Assembly (NCBI GenBank): GCA_017609175.1
Contig: JAFCEJ010000002.1
Coordinates: 66,782 to 109,184 of the forward strand
DNA: 42,403 bases
Reading direction: 5' to 3'
From: Candidatus Pacearchaeota archaeon
GTDB lineage: Archaea; Nanobdellota; Nanobdellia; Pacearchaeales; GW2011-AR1
The position numbers were made by a program, and so were the translations under genes. The notes beneath the pieces are model-generated. The model saw only the letters and a list, made by a program, of their open reading frames with translations. It was not told where the DNA came from and ran no database searches. Below, one piece after another: positions 1 through 8,488 of this stretch (positions are counted from its first letter, which is position 1; each line of letters opens with the position of its first letter).

Positions 1-2
1 AA

Positions 3-1193
3 TTTGAAGTTATAAAAAAAATTGCTGAGGTTAAGTTTAAGTATAAAGATTTAGAAAAAATTTCTAGTTTAGATAGTAATTCTCCTCCGAGTGTTTTTGT
101 TGGCTCAAAATTGAAATACCCTTTGGTTAATGTCGGAATTCTTTCTCCTTTAGAAAGAGATGAAAATGCTTGGGTGTATGATAATGAAAAATTTTGGGCT
201 AATGAAAATTTCCAGATTAGTGAAATTCTTAGGCTTAGAAATAGTTTGTTAAATTCGCGGTTTCAATCGAGGGTCGGCGATGTTCGTCTTAATAAAAAAT
301 TTGTTCAGATTGCTCAAGAGATTGCACTTGCATCAAAACCTGTTGATGTTGAAATTGAACTTAAAAACCGTCTAAGGCTTGGTATGGAGAAAGATAGGAT
401 TTTTATTTCGCATGGGATGAGGGCGCCATTGAAAAAAGCAAGGATAACAGGCAATGTTAAAATTAATCAAAAACTTGATAAAGTGATTAATGATGATTTG
501 AAAGCTTCTGAGGGGATTGGAATATTATATAAAAATAATTTTGATGAGTATACTTTGAGTAAGATTTTAAGTGTTGGTGTTTTGGGATTGAAGAAAAATA
601 AGACGTTGGTTCCTACGAGATGGAGTATTACTGCAACAGATGATATTCTTGGTAAGGAATTGCTTAAAAATGTTCGTGATTATAAATGGATTGAGAATTA
701 TGAATTGGCTTTTGGGGAATTTATGGGGAATTGTTATTTGTTGATGTTTTTCCCTAATGTTTGGAGTTATGAATTATTTGAATTATATCTTCCTGGCAGT
801 TCTTGGAACCCATCTTCAGAAATAAAAGCATCGACAGATTTTGAATCTTATTCTGGAAGGAAACATTATGCATTTAATACTGCTGGGGGGTATTATGCAA
901 CCCGATTGCCTATTTTGGAGTATTTGAATTCTTTGAAAAGACAGGCGAGTGTTTTAGTTATTCGGTTGGAAACTCCTTCTTATTGGGCGGCGTTGGGGGT
1001 ATGGGTTGTTCGTGAAAGTGTTAGAAAGGCTTTGAATAAAGAGAAAATGAAATTCGATTCTTTGAATGATTTAATTGAAACTGCAAAAAAGATTGGAAAA
1101 GTTAAATTTGATTTTGACCCCCAACAGATTTTAAAGAAAAGTAAGTTACTGAAACAGATTAAAACCCAAAGAAGTTTAGGTGAGTGGTTTTAA
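3..1193 (+). CDS. nreA: Archaeal DNA repair protein NreA-like, 5'-truncated by window edge
   Basis: Frame is open from base 3 and reads ...SPPSVFVGSKLKYPLVNVGILSPLE..., so the TTG at 111 is internal; C-terminal PIP-like QRSLGEWF; Nre-family motifs (YYATRLPILEYL). Confidence 0.85.
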   Translation, partial: FEVIKKIAEVKFKYKDLEKISSLDSNSPPSVFVGSKLKYPLVNVGILSPLERDENAWVYDNEKFWANENFQISEILRLRNSLLNSRFQSRVGDVRLNKKFVQIAQEIALASKPVDVEIELKNRLRLGMEKDRIFISHGMRAPLKKARITGNVKINQKLDKVINDDLKASEGIGILYKNNFDEYTLSKILSVGVLGLKKNKTLVPTRWSITATDDILGKELLKNVRDYKWIENYELAFGEFMGNCYLLMFFPNVWSYELFELYLPGSSWNPSSEIKASTDFESYSGRKHYAFNTAGGYYATRLPILEYLNSLKRQASVLVIRLETPSYWAALGVWVVRESVRKALNKEKMKFDSLNDLIETAKKIGKVKFDFDPQQILKKSKLLKQIKTQRSLGEWF

Positions 1194-3475
1194 ATAGATT
1201 TTTCTTCATCAGAATTCTGTTTTCTGCTTTTACATTCTGGATTAAAACAAAATGTCCAAGGGCGTTTTCCTTTTTGAATTCTTGTTAGCATTGGGAAATT
1301 GCAGTGTTCACAATTTTTATTTGCATTTTTTATTAATCCATGGGGGAGAGTGTAGGTTGTTTTACATTCCGGGTAAGCAGAACATGCGATAAAATATCTT
1401 TTTGCAGATTTATTATAGAGGATTCTTAAATTTCCTTTTTTACATTTTGGGCATTGGCCAAGTAAATTTTCTTGTCTTTGTTGTTCGATTATTTTGTCAT
1501 TTGCTTCTACAAGTTCTTTTCCGATTTTATCTTGGTTTTTTGTGAATTGTTCTAATATTTCTGAAATGGTCTGTTTTGCTTCTTCAATAATTTTTTCTTC
1601 TTTTTTCTGAAAATTCTTTTTTGATTCTTGGATTGATTGCATTTCTTTTTCAAAATGTCTTGTTAATTTTTCATCTATTATTATTGGAGAATATCTTTCT
1701 AAACTTGTAATTAATGAAATTCCAAAAGGTGTTGCTTCAATACTTCTTTCTTTAATATAATCTCTTTCATAAAGTGTTTCTATAATTGATGCTCTTGTTG
1801 CTTTTGTTCCAAGGTTTCTTTTTTCAAGTTCTGTTACAATTGATGCTGGAGAATATCTCTTTGGGGGCTGTGTCATTTTTTGCTCTGTCCTTACATCTAT
1901 TATTTCAACTTCTCCATTTAAATCTGGGACATTTTTCTCATTTATTTTTGCAGGGTAGATTTCCATCCATCCTTTTTGTTTAATTTCAGAACCTCTTGTG
2001 CTGAATGTTAAATCATTTATTTTTACTTTTATTGTTTTATTATCTATGACTGCATCATCACAGAAAAGTGCAAGAAATCTTTTTACAATTAATTTGTATA
2101 TTTTTTCTTCATCAGAATTCATTGTGCCTGTTTGTCCTGTTGGGTAGATTGAGGGATGGGCGGGGTCTGATTTTTTTCCTTCTATTGGTTTGTTTTTTGT
2201 GATTAATTTTTCAACATTATACTGTTTTGCTAATTTGTTTAAGATTTCTTTGTAATTGATTGAATCCGGGAGTTTCTGGCTTGATGTTCTTGGATAAGAA
2301 ATTATTCCTGCGAGGTAAAGTGATTGAGCAATTTGAAGTGTTCGTGAAGGTGTTAATCCATAGAATTTGTATGCTTCTGTTTGAAGAGTTGTTAAATTGA
2401 ATGGTGGGAGCGGTGGAATTTTTTGTTGTGTTTTTTTTGTTTCTGCTTGGGCTTTTTTTCCTTTTATGCTTTCAAATTTTTTTAGTTCTGATTTTTTTGA
2501 AATGTCTTTGTTGTGTTTTAGTTCTAATTGTATTTTCCCTTGTTGGGCCTTGATAAAAACCTGCCAATATGGTTGGGGTTTGAATGCCATAATTTCTCTT
2601 TCTTTTTGAACAATGAGATTTAGAGCTGGACCCTGAACTCTTCCAATTGACATTATTTTGAATCTGCCTGTTGTTTTGATAGCATTCATTAGTGCTCGTG
2701 ATAGATTTATACCATAAAGCCAGTCGAGATAATGTCGTGTTTCTCCGGCGATTGCCTGTCCCCATTCAATTGTTGGCATTTTGTTCTCATAGGCTTTGTT
2801 TAATTCTGTTGGTGTTAATGTAGAGAATTTCATTCTGTTTGCATCTTTTTGATTGCAGATGAATTTAACCACATTTAATCCGATTAATTCTCCTTCTATG
2901 TCAAAATCTGTAGCGACTGTGAGGCTTCCTGCATTTTTTGCGAGTTTGACTAGTGTGTCATAATATTTTTTTGTGAAATCTTTTTTTCTTGCCAAGAAAT
3001 TTGGTACCCAGCTTATATCAAAAACAGGAATTGTGGAGCCGTTTGTGTTTTGTTTTAAGGTAAATAAGTGTCCGACAGCACACGCGACTATTATCTTTTT
3101 TCCATCTCTCTCAACTTCATAATATGGAACTCCATATAGATTTCTTTTTGTAGATTTTCCTAGGGCAGATGCTATTTTTAGAGCTGCCTGTGGCTTTTCT
3201 GTAATAATTAGTTCATAGCCGTTTTTCTTAAGCGAGATTTTTGGAGGATTATAATCTATTGATTTCTTTTTTGTTGTTTTATTTTTTGATTTTTTTGTTG
3301 AAGTTTTTTTGGTAGTTTTTCTTTTTTTTGGTTTATTTGTTTTTTCAATTACTTCTACATCTGCCTCTTCTTTTACTGGTTTTTCAATTGCATATTTTAA
3401 ATCAGTTTCATCTACTGGAAAATAATTTTCAACTATTTTTTCTTCTCTGGATTTCTTTTGTTTCTTTTTGGGCAT
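1190..3475 (-). CDS. topA: DNA topoisomerase I (type IA) with C-terminal zinc-ribbon repeats and Lys-rich N-terminus
   Basis: Toprim-like TVATDFDIEGELIG, active-site ISYPRTSSQKLP, CPKCKKGNLRI / CEHCNFPML zinc ribbons. Confidence 0.95.
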   Translation of the reverse strand: MPKKKQKKSREEKIVENYFPVDETDLKYAIEKPVKEEADVEVIEKTNKPKKRKTTKKTSTKKSKNKTTKKKSIDYNPPKISLKKNGYELIITEKPQAALKIASALGKSTKRNLYGVPYYEVERDGKKIIVACAVGHLFTLKQNTNGSTIPVFDISWVPNFLARKKDFTKKYYDTLVKLAKNAGSLTVATDFDIEGELIGLNVVKFICNQKDANRMKFSTLTPTELNKAYENKMPTIEWGQAIAGETRHYLDWLYGINLSRALMNAIKTTGRFKIMSIGRVQGPALNLIVQKEREIMAFKPQPYWQVFIKAQQGKIQLELKHNKDISKKSELKKFESIKGKKAQAETKKTQQKIPPLPPFNLTTLQTEAYKFYGLTPSRTLQIAQSLYLAGIISYPRTSSQKLPDSINYKEILNKLAKQYNVEKLITKNKPIEGKKSDPAHPSIYPTGQTGTMNSDEEKIYKLIVKRFLALFCDDAVIDNKTIKVKINDLTFSTRGSEIKQKGWMEIYPAKINEKNVPDLNGEVEIIDVRTEQKMTQPPKRYSPASIVTELEKRNLGTKATRASIIETLYERDYIKERSIEATPFGISLITSLERYSPIIIDEKLTRHFEKEMQSIQESKKNFQKKEEKIIEEAKQTISEILEQFTKNQDKIGKELVEANDKIIEQQRQENLLGQCPKCKKGNLRILYNKSAKRYFIACSAYPECKTTYTLPHGLIKNANKNCEHCNFPMLTRIQKGKRPWTFCFNPECKSRKQNSDEEKSI

Positions 3476-3553
3476 TAATTAACAGAGAAAGAGATAGTTT
3501 TTAAGGGTTTTTGATGAGTGTATTGTTAATCACCAAATTATTCTAACTAAAAT

Positions 3554-4159
3554 CTAAATCTCAAAGATAGCAGGACTTCTTGAAACATTTATGACTTTTG
3601 TTTTGCCGATTTTTTCTTCAATTCCTCCTGCTTCATGGATATGGGCAGATATTAGTAAATCTGGCTTAAATTTCTTTATTGCTTTTGCGATTGCTTTGCT
3701 TCCTTTAAATCCTGAGAATTCTGCTTTGCTTCCTTCTGGATGCATGTGAGTTACCATTATTTTCTTTTTTGTATCTTTGATGCTTTTATGGGCTTTATTT
3801 AACATGTTGAATATTTCTTTTTCAGTTGTGTTAAATTCTATTGCTCCGCCTGCTCCGAAAATTCCTAAATCGTCTTTTACAAATGAATAGCCATGGATGT
3901 TGTGGGTGTTTGGGTATGTTTGCGCTAAAAAATCTGCTGTTGCGAAAGTTTCGTGGTTTCCAGGGATTAATAATACTTGTTTTTTTGCTTTGATAAATGG
4001 CCCAATTAGGTTTTTTGTTGAATTTTCTGCTAATGTTAAATCTCCAGCTAAGATTACAATATCAACTTTTTCTTTTTCTGCTCTTTCTGCAAGTTTTTTT
4101 ACTAGACCGCTGTCTCCATGAATATCCCCTACTGCCAGGATTTTTGTTTTCTTTTTCAT
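3554..4159 (-). CDS. Metallophosphoesterase
   Basis: Motifs GDIHGD, AGDLT, PGNHE, THMHPEG, SAHIHEAGG. Confidence 0.9.
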   Translation of the reverse strand: MKKKTKILAVGDIHGDSGLVKKLAERAEKEKVDIVILAGDLTLAENSTKNLIGPFIKAKKQVLLIPGNHETFATADFLAQTYPNTHNIHGYSFVKDDLGIFGAGGAIEFNTTEKEIFNMLNKAHKSIKDTKKKIMVTHMHPEGSKAEFSGFKGSKAIAKAIKKFKPDLLISAHIHEAGGIEEKIGKTKVINVSRSPAIFEI

Positions 4160-4290
4160 ATAAAATCCAGTTACTATTCCTTAATAAAATCTTCGAAAAA
4201 CACTACTCTTCGCGGGTGAATATATATGTTGCAAAAGATTTAAAAGGAACATACTGTCTGAATATATACATTAAACAAGCATAATTCAAA

Positions 4291-4557
4291 ATGAAAGACA
4301 ATTTTGACATTTTTTTTCGGAGAAAGCCTGCGTTAATGCTGGTATCTCTGAAAAGGAAAGTAAGGATGAGGTATGGCAGTATTTTGGCTAAAGAAGTTGA
4401 TTGTACTTATAGCCATGCTGTGAAGATTTTACAGACACTTGAGAAGTTAGGGTTAGTTGTTTTTGAAAAAAAGGGGCGAATAAAATTGATACAACTAACC
4501 AAAAAAGGTAATGAAGTTGCAGAAGCAATAGAAAATATCCAAAAACTGATTAAATAA
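4291..4557 (+). CDS. Winged-helix (MarR-like) transcriptional regulator
   Basis: 88 aa; wHTH pattern CTYSHAVKILQTLEKLGLVVFEKKGRIKLIQLTKKG. Confidence 0.75.
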   Translation: MKDNFDIFFRRKPALMLVSLKRKVRMRYGSILAKEVDCTYSHAVKILQTLEKLGLVVFEKKGRIKLIQLTKKGNEVAEAIENIQKLIK

Positions 4558-4659
4558 TTCTAATGCTGCCCCTCTGAATGAATTTGATTATTTGTTCTTC
4601 TAGTTAAAACTTTAGTTGTTTTTTATGCTAAAAATCACTCAGGATTTATAATCTTTAAG

Positions 4660-4734
4660 TGGCCCCGGAGGGATTTGAACCCCCGACACCCGGATTAAGA
4701 GTCCGGTGCTCTGACCAGGCTGAGCTACGGAGCC
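4660..4734 (-). tRNA. tRNA-Lys (CTT)
   Basis: Sense strand GGCTCCG-TA-GCTC...GAGC-A-CCGGA-CTCTTAA-TCCGG-GTGTC-GGGGG-TTCAAAT-CCCTC-CGGGGCC-A; full cloverleaf, no intron. Confidence 0.95.
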
Positions 4735-4819
4735 TTTGGCAACGTGCTCCTATCCACCCCACGAAAAAAGGGGGGTTATCGTAAGGGGAACCTTGGTGCC
4801 CCTCGTGAGCTACGGAGCC
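4735..4819 (-). repeat. 85-bp insertion in the tRNA-Lys 5' region: 71-nt body (4735-4805) plus 14-nt copy of the tRNA 5' end (4806-4819)
   Basis: TGAGCTACGGAGCC occurs at 4721-4734 and again at 4806-4819 (85-nt period); the body starts with the same 34 nt as the body upstream of tRNA-Thr. Confidence 0.9.
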
Positions 4820-4866
4820 GTTATAAATGACTTATTGATTTTATTAGAAATATTTAATTTATAATT

Positions 4867-5181
4867 TTATCTATATTCTCTCCAAGTGTAACCGCATTTT
4901 GCACATTTGAAAAATTTGGTTTCAGCTTCGTCGCCTGAACGAGTTTGAACTGTCCAGAAATATGCTTTGTTGTGTCCGCAATTTTTGCAAGAAGCATCAA
5001 TTTCAGGTAAGACTTCTGCTTCACCTTTTTTGATTACTGCAACTTCCTTTTTTTCATTTTCATCTATCTTTTCACTTACTTTTAATTTTATTTTTCCTTT
5101 TGCAGAATAGCCACATCTAATACATCCATCGTTTTTTCTTTTCTGTATTAGTACTGAGCCGCACTTTGGACAAAATTCCAT
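4867..5181 (-). CDS. tfs: Transcription factor S (TFIIS/RPB9-like)
   Basis: Two zinc ribbons: CPKCGSVLIQ...CIRCG and CKNCGHNKAYFWTVQTRSGDEAETKFFKCAKCGYTWREY. Confidence 0.93.
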   Translation of the reverse strand: MEFCPKCGSVLIQKRKNDGCIRCGYSAKGKIKLKVSEKIDENEKKEVAVIKKGEAEVLPEIDASCKNCGHNKAYFWTVQTRSGDEAETKFFKCAKCGYTWREYR

Positions 5182-5284
5182 TTTACCCTAATTAATTTTA
5201 TTTAATCTTTAAGATCCTTTTTAAGTTTTTGCATTATTTATTTTGAATCATATGATCTTTTTGAGTTAATTTATTTCCTCTTTT

Positions 5285-5932
5285 TTAAGTTTCTTTACAA
5301 AAACCACGTTCTGCTGCGGGTTTTTTCCAATCATAAAATATTAACTTTCCCCATCCGATATATGGCGCTATTCTGAAAACTGCTTTTCCAACAAGTTGAT
5401 TTTCATTTATATTTATTTCGTCAATTCCATAAGGATTATTTGTTGGTGTGAAGCTCTTTTCGTTATTGTCCCCGATTGTGGAAAATATATAATTATCTCC
5501 TTGTTTTTTTATATTGATTATTCTGTGAATTAATGGGTTTTTCTGTCCTGCATTGAACATTATTACGTCTCCAATTTTCAATTCTTCTGGTTTTGCTTTT
5601 ACTGCAAATAATATATCTCCTTTATTAAAACCATTTTTTAATCTGAAATTTTCAAATTCATTTTTTTCTATATTGAATTTTGAATATTTTGCACTGTGCG
5701 ATTCCCACCATTTGTCAAAATCATAAATAAACGGGATAATTGGTTCATGATACATACTACATGATTCGACGATTGCGAGCGGCATTGGCGTTCCTGTTAA
5801 AAAACTGAGTGTTGGGAAAAATATTATTTTTATAAAAATGAAGAGGAATACAAAAGCGAAAATCCATCCTTTAAGACTTTCATCGACCCATAATAAATGC
5901 CAGAATTTTTTCCAAATCTCTTTTAATTTCAT
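5285..5932 (-). CDS. Signal peptidase I, archaeal/S26B-like
   Basis: N-terminal TM, VESCSMYHEPIIP catalytic Ser region, GDVIMFNAGQKNPLIHRIINI. Confidence 0.85.
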   Translation of the reverse strand: MKLKEIWKKFWHLLWVDESLKGWIFAFVFLFIFIKIIFFPTLSFLTGTPMPLAIVESCSMYHEPIIPFIYDFDKWWESHSAKYSKFNIEKNEFENFRLKNGFNKGDILFAVKAKPEELKIGDVIMFNAGQKNPLIHRIINIKKQGDNYIFSTIGDNNEKSFTPTNNPYGIDEININENQLVGKAVFRIAPYIGWGKLIFYDWKKPAAERGFCKET

Positions 5933-5956
5933 TAAGGAATTAATTAATTGGGGTTT

Positions 5957-6985
5957 TTAAGTTTTAGGTTTGTTTTTTGAATTGTTTATAATTTGTTCGC
6001 CGCTGAAATGAGATATTATTCCAAGTCCTATAATTGTAAATAACACATTTCTTAATCTTACAACTAGGCTAAATGCAAGACCAATTCCTGCAGAATCTCT
6101 TAATAAACTGAAAAGACCTGACTGGCTTGCTTCAAAAAAACCGAGTGCTGCAGGAACAGGGATGAAATTGACAATTCCTAAAACAACTATTGTTAAAACG
6201 ATTTCAGTTATTGATAAATTTATTCCAAAACTTAGAAACAGAAATTTGAATTCAATTATGTTTACTATAAAATTAGCAAGGGGAAATAGGAAACTTATTA
6301 TAAATTCTTTTTTATTTGCTATGAAAAATTTGTGCATTCTTGCTTCAATATCTTCTATTGTTTTTGGAAGACTTTTCCATTTTGTTATTTTGTAAAATTT
6401 CAATAAATTGAATAATGTTGAGAATGAGCCTTTTTTCTTTATTGTTCTATAATATATGAAATATAGTGCTATTAAACCGAATATAATTATCCCGAATAAA
6501 ATTGCTTTTATGATTCCGGGGATATGGGGGATTAAGAACAATAAAATTAATCCAATTATTCCTACAAATATTGTTCCAAGAATTTCTACAAATTTATCGA
6601 TGATTATTGCAGAACTTGCTGTTTTTATATTAACACCGCATTCTTTTTTTAACATATAAGCTTTGAGTGGCTCGCCACCAAGTTTTGCAGAAGGGGTGAT
6701 GTAAGCCATTGAAAATCCTGCTATGTTTTGTTTTAGAAGTGTTTTGAATGGAATTTTTTTTCGATAAGCTTTTAGAATTGTTTGTAATCTTAGCGTTGTT
6801 GTAAAGAAAACCATTATTGTAAAAAAGATATATAGGGAAAAATAAACAGGATTTATGTTTTGGTAGATTAATTTTATAGACTCAATTCCAAAATGATGTA
6901 ATATAATTACAAATAGGATTATTCCAATTGACAAGGAAATCATCAAATTAAGTTTTTTCTTAAACATCTCTTTTTCAAATTTCAA
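5957..6985 (-). CDS. UPF0104 / lysylphosphatidylglycerol synthase-like flippase-domain membrane protein
   Basis: Polytopic; YITPSAKLGGEPLKAYMLKKECG and PVPAALGFFEASQSGLF motifs. Confidence 0.8.
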   Translation of the reverse strand: MKFEKEMFKKKLNLMISLSIGIILFVIILHHFGIESIKLIYQNINPVYFSLYIFFTIMVFFTTTLRLQTILKAYRKKIPFKTLLKQNIAGFSMAYITPSAKLGGEPLKAYMLKKECGVNIKTASSAIIIDKFVEILGTIFVGIIGLILLFLIPHIPGIIKAILFGIIIFGLIALYFIYYRTIKKKGSFSTLFNLLKFYKITKWKSLPKTIEDIEARMHKFFIANKKEFIISFLFPLANFIVNIIEFKFLFLSFGINLSITEIVLTIVVLGIVNFIPVPAALGFFEASQSGLFSLLRDSAGIGLAFSLVVRLRNVLFTIIGLGIISHFSGEQIINNSKNKPKT

Positions 6986-7098
6986 ATTATTTTTAGAAAA
7001 AGTAAATATCGTTTTTAAGGGTTTTGAATTGTGGGGGGTTGATTAGTTGATTTTTTGAGGTAAATAAGATTTTTATATTTGTTTTTCTTGAGCATATT

Positions 7099-7434
7099 AT
7101 GTTTAATTTTAATGATACAAAAATTAAGAAAAAAATTGATATAAAAGGGTTTTTGGATTTTATTAAAGAGTATAAAGAAGATCAAATTGAATGTACTAAA
7201 CACACCTTTTTTAGATTAAGTGAAAAACAAAGAAAGATCTTTACTTGCGATGAATTGAGGAGAATTTTATTAAGTTTGAGTCCATTTTTAGTTGGAGTAC
7301 AATATAATGAGAATTATGCACTGTTTTATAAATATAAAAATCGAAACCTTAAAGTAATAGTGAATATTGCTAATAGAAAGATTAAAATAGTTACTTTCTA
7401 TTTTATAGAACAATGGCAGATCCCAAAGATATAA
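7099..7434 (+). CDS. Small basic protein, DUF4258/RelE-like toxin candidate
   Basis: CTKHTFFRL...DELRRILLSL...YNENYALFYKYKNRNLKVIVNIANRKIKIVTFYF pattern; overlaps the DUF2283 gene by 22 nt. Confidence 0.5.
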   Translation: MFNFNDTKIKKKIDIKGFLDFIKEYKEDQIECTKHTFFRLSEKQRKIFTCDELRRILLSLSPFLVGVQYNENYALFYKYKNRNLKVIVNIANRKIKIVTFYFIEQWQIPKI

Positions 7435-7802
7435 AACCTAGGCATTTAGAAGCAGAAGGCGAAATGGACTATGATTATGTAAATGATATCCTTTTTTTCA
7501 AAGTTAAAAATAGGGAATACTCTTTTTCAATTGAATTCCAGAATATGGTTATAGATGTTGATAAAGAAAAGTTTATTGTAGGAATTCAGATTTTTGAAGC
7601 CTCAAAATTTTTAGGAATCCCAAAGATAAACTTAAGAGAAATTCCAAAGTGGCAATTTAAAGCAAAAATTGAAGAGGGGATTATAGAACTTCGTTTGAAC
7701 TATCAGTTAAAGATTAGAAATAAAATTTATGAAAAAAACCCAATAATAATTCAAGAAGACAAATCAAGTCTTCCAAGTCCGCAGAGGGTTAGTACTTTTT
7801 AA
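7413..7802 (+). CDS. DUF2283-family protein (putative antitoxin)
   Basis: MDYDYVNDILFFKVKNREYSFSIEFQNMVIDVDKEKFIVGIQIFEASKFLGI matches the DUF2283 pattern. Confidence 0.7.
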   Translation: MADPKDIKPRHLEAEGEMDYDYVNDILFFKVKNREYSFSIEFQNMVIDVDKEKFIVGIQIFEASKFLGIPKINLREIPKWQFKAKIEEGIIELRLNYQLKIRNKIYEKNPIIIQEDKSSLPSPQRVSTF

Positions 7803-8010
7803 GTTTTTATGAATAGGAAAAATTTGGATTTATAATTAACAAACATAAAACACCTAAAAAAGAGATCTTAGTTTATGGGTGATTAATTTATTAGAGGTTT
7901 ATCACTACCAATCAATAATCCTTTTTTGTTCATTTGCTCTTCCTATAACCCCAAAAACAAAAACATCCTTTTAATATTTACGTTGGAGTGTTTTTTCAGT
8001 TACTACAAAA

Positions 8011-8026
8011 CCGAAACATTTAAATA
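8011..8026 (+). promoter_or_regulatory. Predicted BRE/TATA promoter of the CDC48 cluster
   Basis: CCGAAACATTTAAATA; expected start near 8045-8050 gives about an 80-nt 5' UTR. Confidence 0.55.
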
Positions 8027-8078
8027 GTATCTATTTAATGTATATACCATAAGTATACACATACTCACCTCCTTTCCC

Positions 8079-8102
8079 AGACTGTGTCTTTTGGCACAGT
8101 CT
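8079..8102 (+). promoter_or_regulatory. 5'-UTR hairpin AGACTGTG-TCTTTTGG-CACAGTCT, preceded by CACCTCCTTT
   Basis: Perfect 8-bp stem visible in sequence, between predicted promoter and ATG at 8132. Confidence 0.55.
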
Positions 8103-8131
8103 TATAATCAAAATAACAAAATAATAAGAAA

Positions 8132-8488
8132 ATGGCAGATATTTTTGATAACATAATTTTGTGCAAGAAATGCAAGTCAAAGATGGAAAAAGCAAAGATT
8201 TCTAAAAATGGTTTCTTACTTAGAGCAATGATTTGCCCGAAATGCAATGAGAAAATAATTCATCCGACTGATGAGCAGGAATATAATAAATTTATAAATC
8301 TAAGAAACAAAAATTTTGTAGTTAAGATGAGATTAGTTGGAAACAGTTATGCAGTATCAATACCAAAAGAAATAGTTTCTTTTATGAGAGAACAGGAAAA
8401 AATAATGAATGACATGGTTAGATTATGTTTTGAAGAAGCAGGTAAATTATCTTTAAATTTTATGGGGGTTAAAAATGACAAAAGATAA
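8132..8488 (+). CDS. Zinc-ribbon plus AbrB/SpoVT-like domain protein
   Basis: CKKCKSKME...CPKCNEKI followed by VVKMRLVGNSYAVSIPKEIV; overlaps CDC48 start by 14 nt. Confidence 0.65.
   Translation: MADIFDNIILCKKCKSKMEKAKISKNGFLLRAMICPKCNEKIIHPTDEQEYNKFINLRNKNFVVKMRLVGNSYAVSIPKEIVSFMREQEKIMNDMVRLCFEEAGKLSLNFMGVKNDKR

Noticed and set aside
1786-1983. 65-aa + strand ORF inside topA
   Set aside because: Antisense shadow of a clear topoisomerase gene, Leu/Phe-rich; same logic applied to most 60-140-aa ORFs opposite large genes (e.g. 2397-2609, 16064-16414, 22120-22542, 28193-28594, 41332-41688).
2472-2765. 97-aa minus ORF inside topA
   Set aside because: Alternative frame on the same strand as topA with no recognisable motif.
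4735-4819. Degenerate second tRNA-Lys pseudogene
   Set aside because: Only the first 14 nt match tRNA-Lys; the body matches the element at tRNA-Thr instead, with the same 85-nt spacing.
8065-8247. 60-aa minus ORF over the CDC48 leader
   Set aside because: Antisense to the Zn-ribbon/AbrB gene and its leader; no support for coding. Its neighbouring SD-like GGAAAGGAGGTGAG leads only to a roughly 19-codon ORF.
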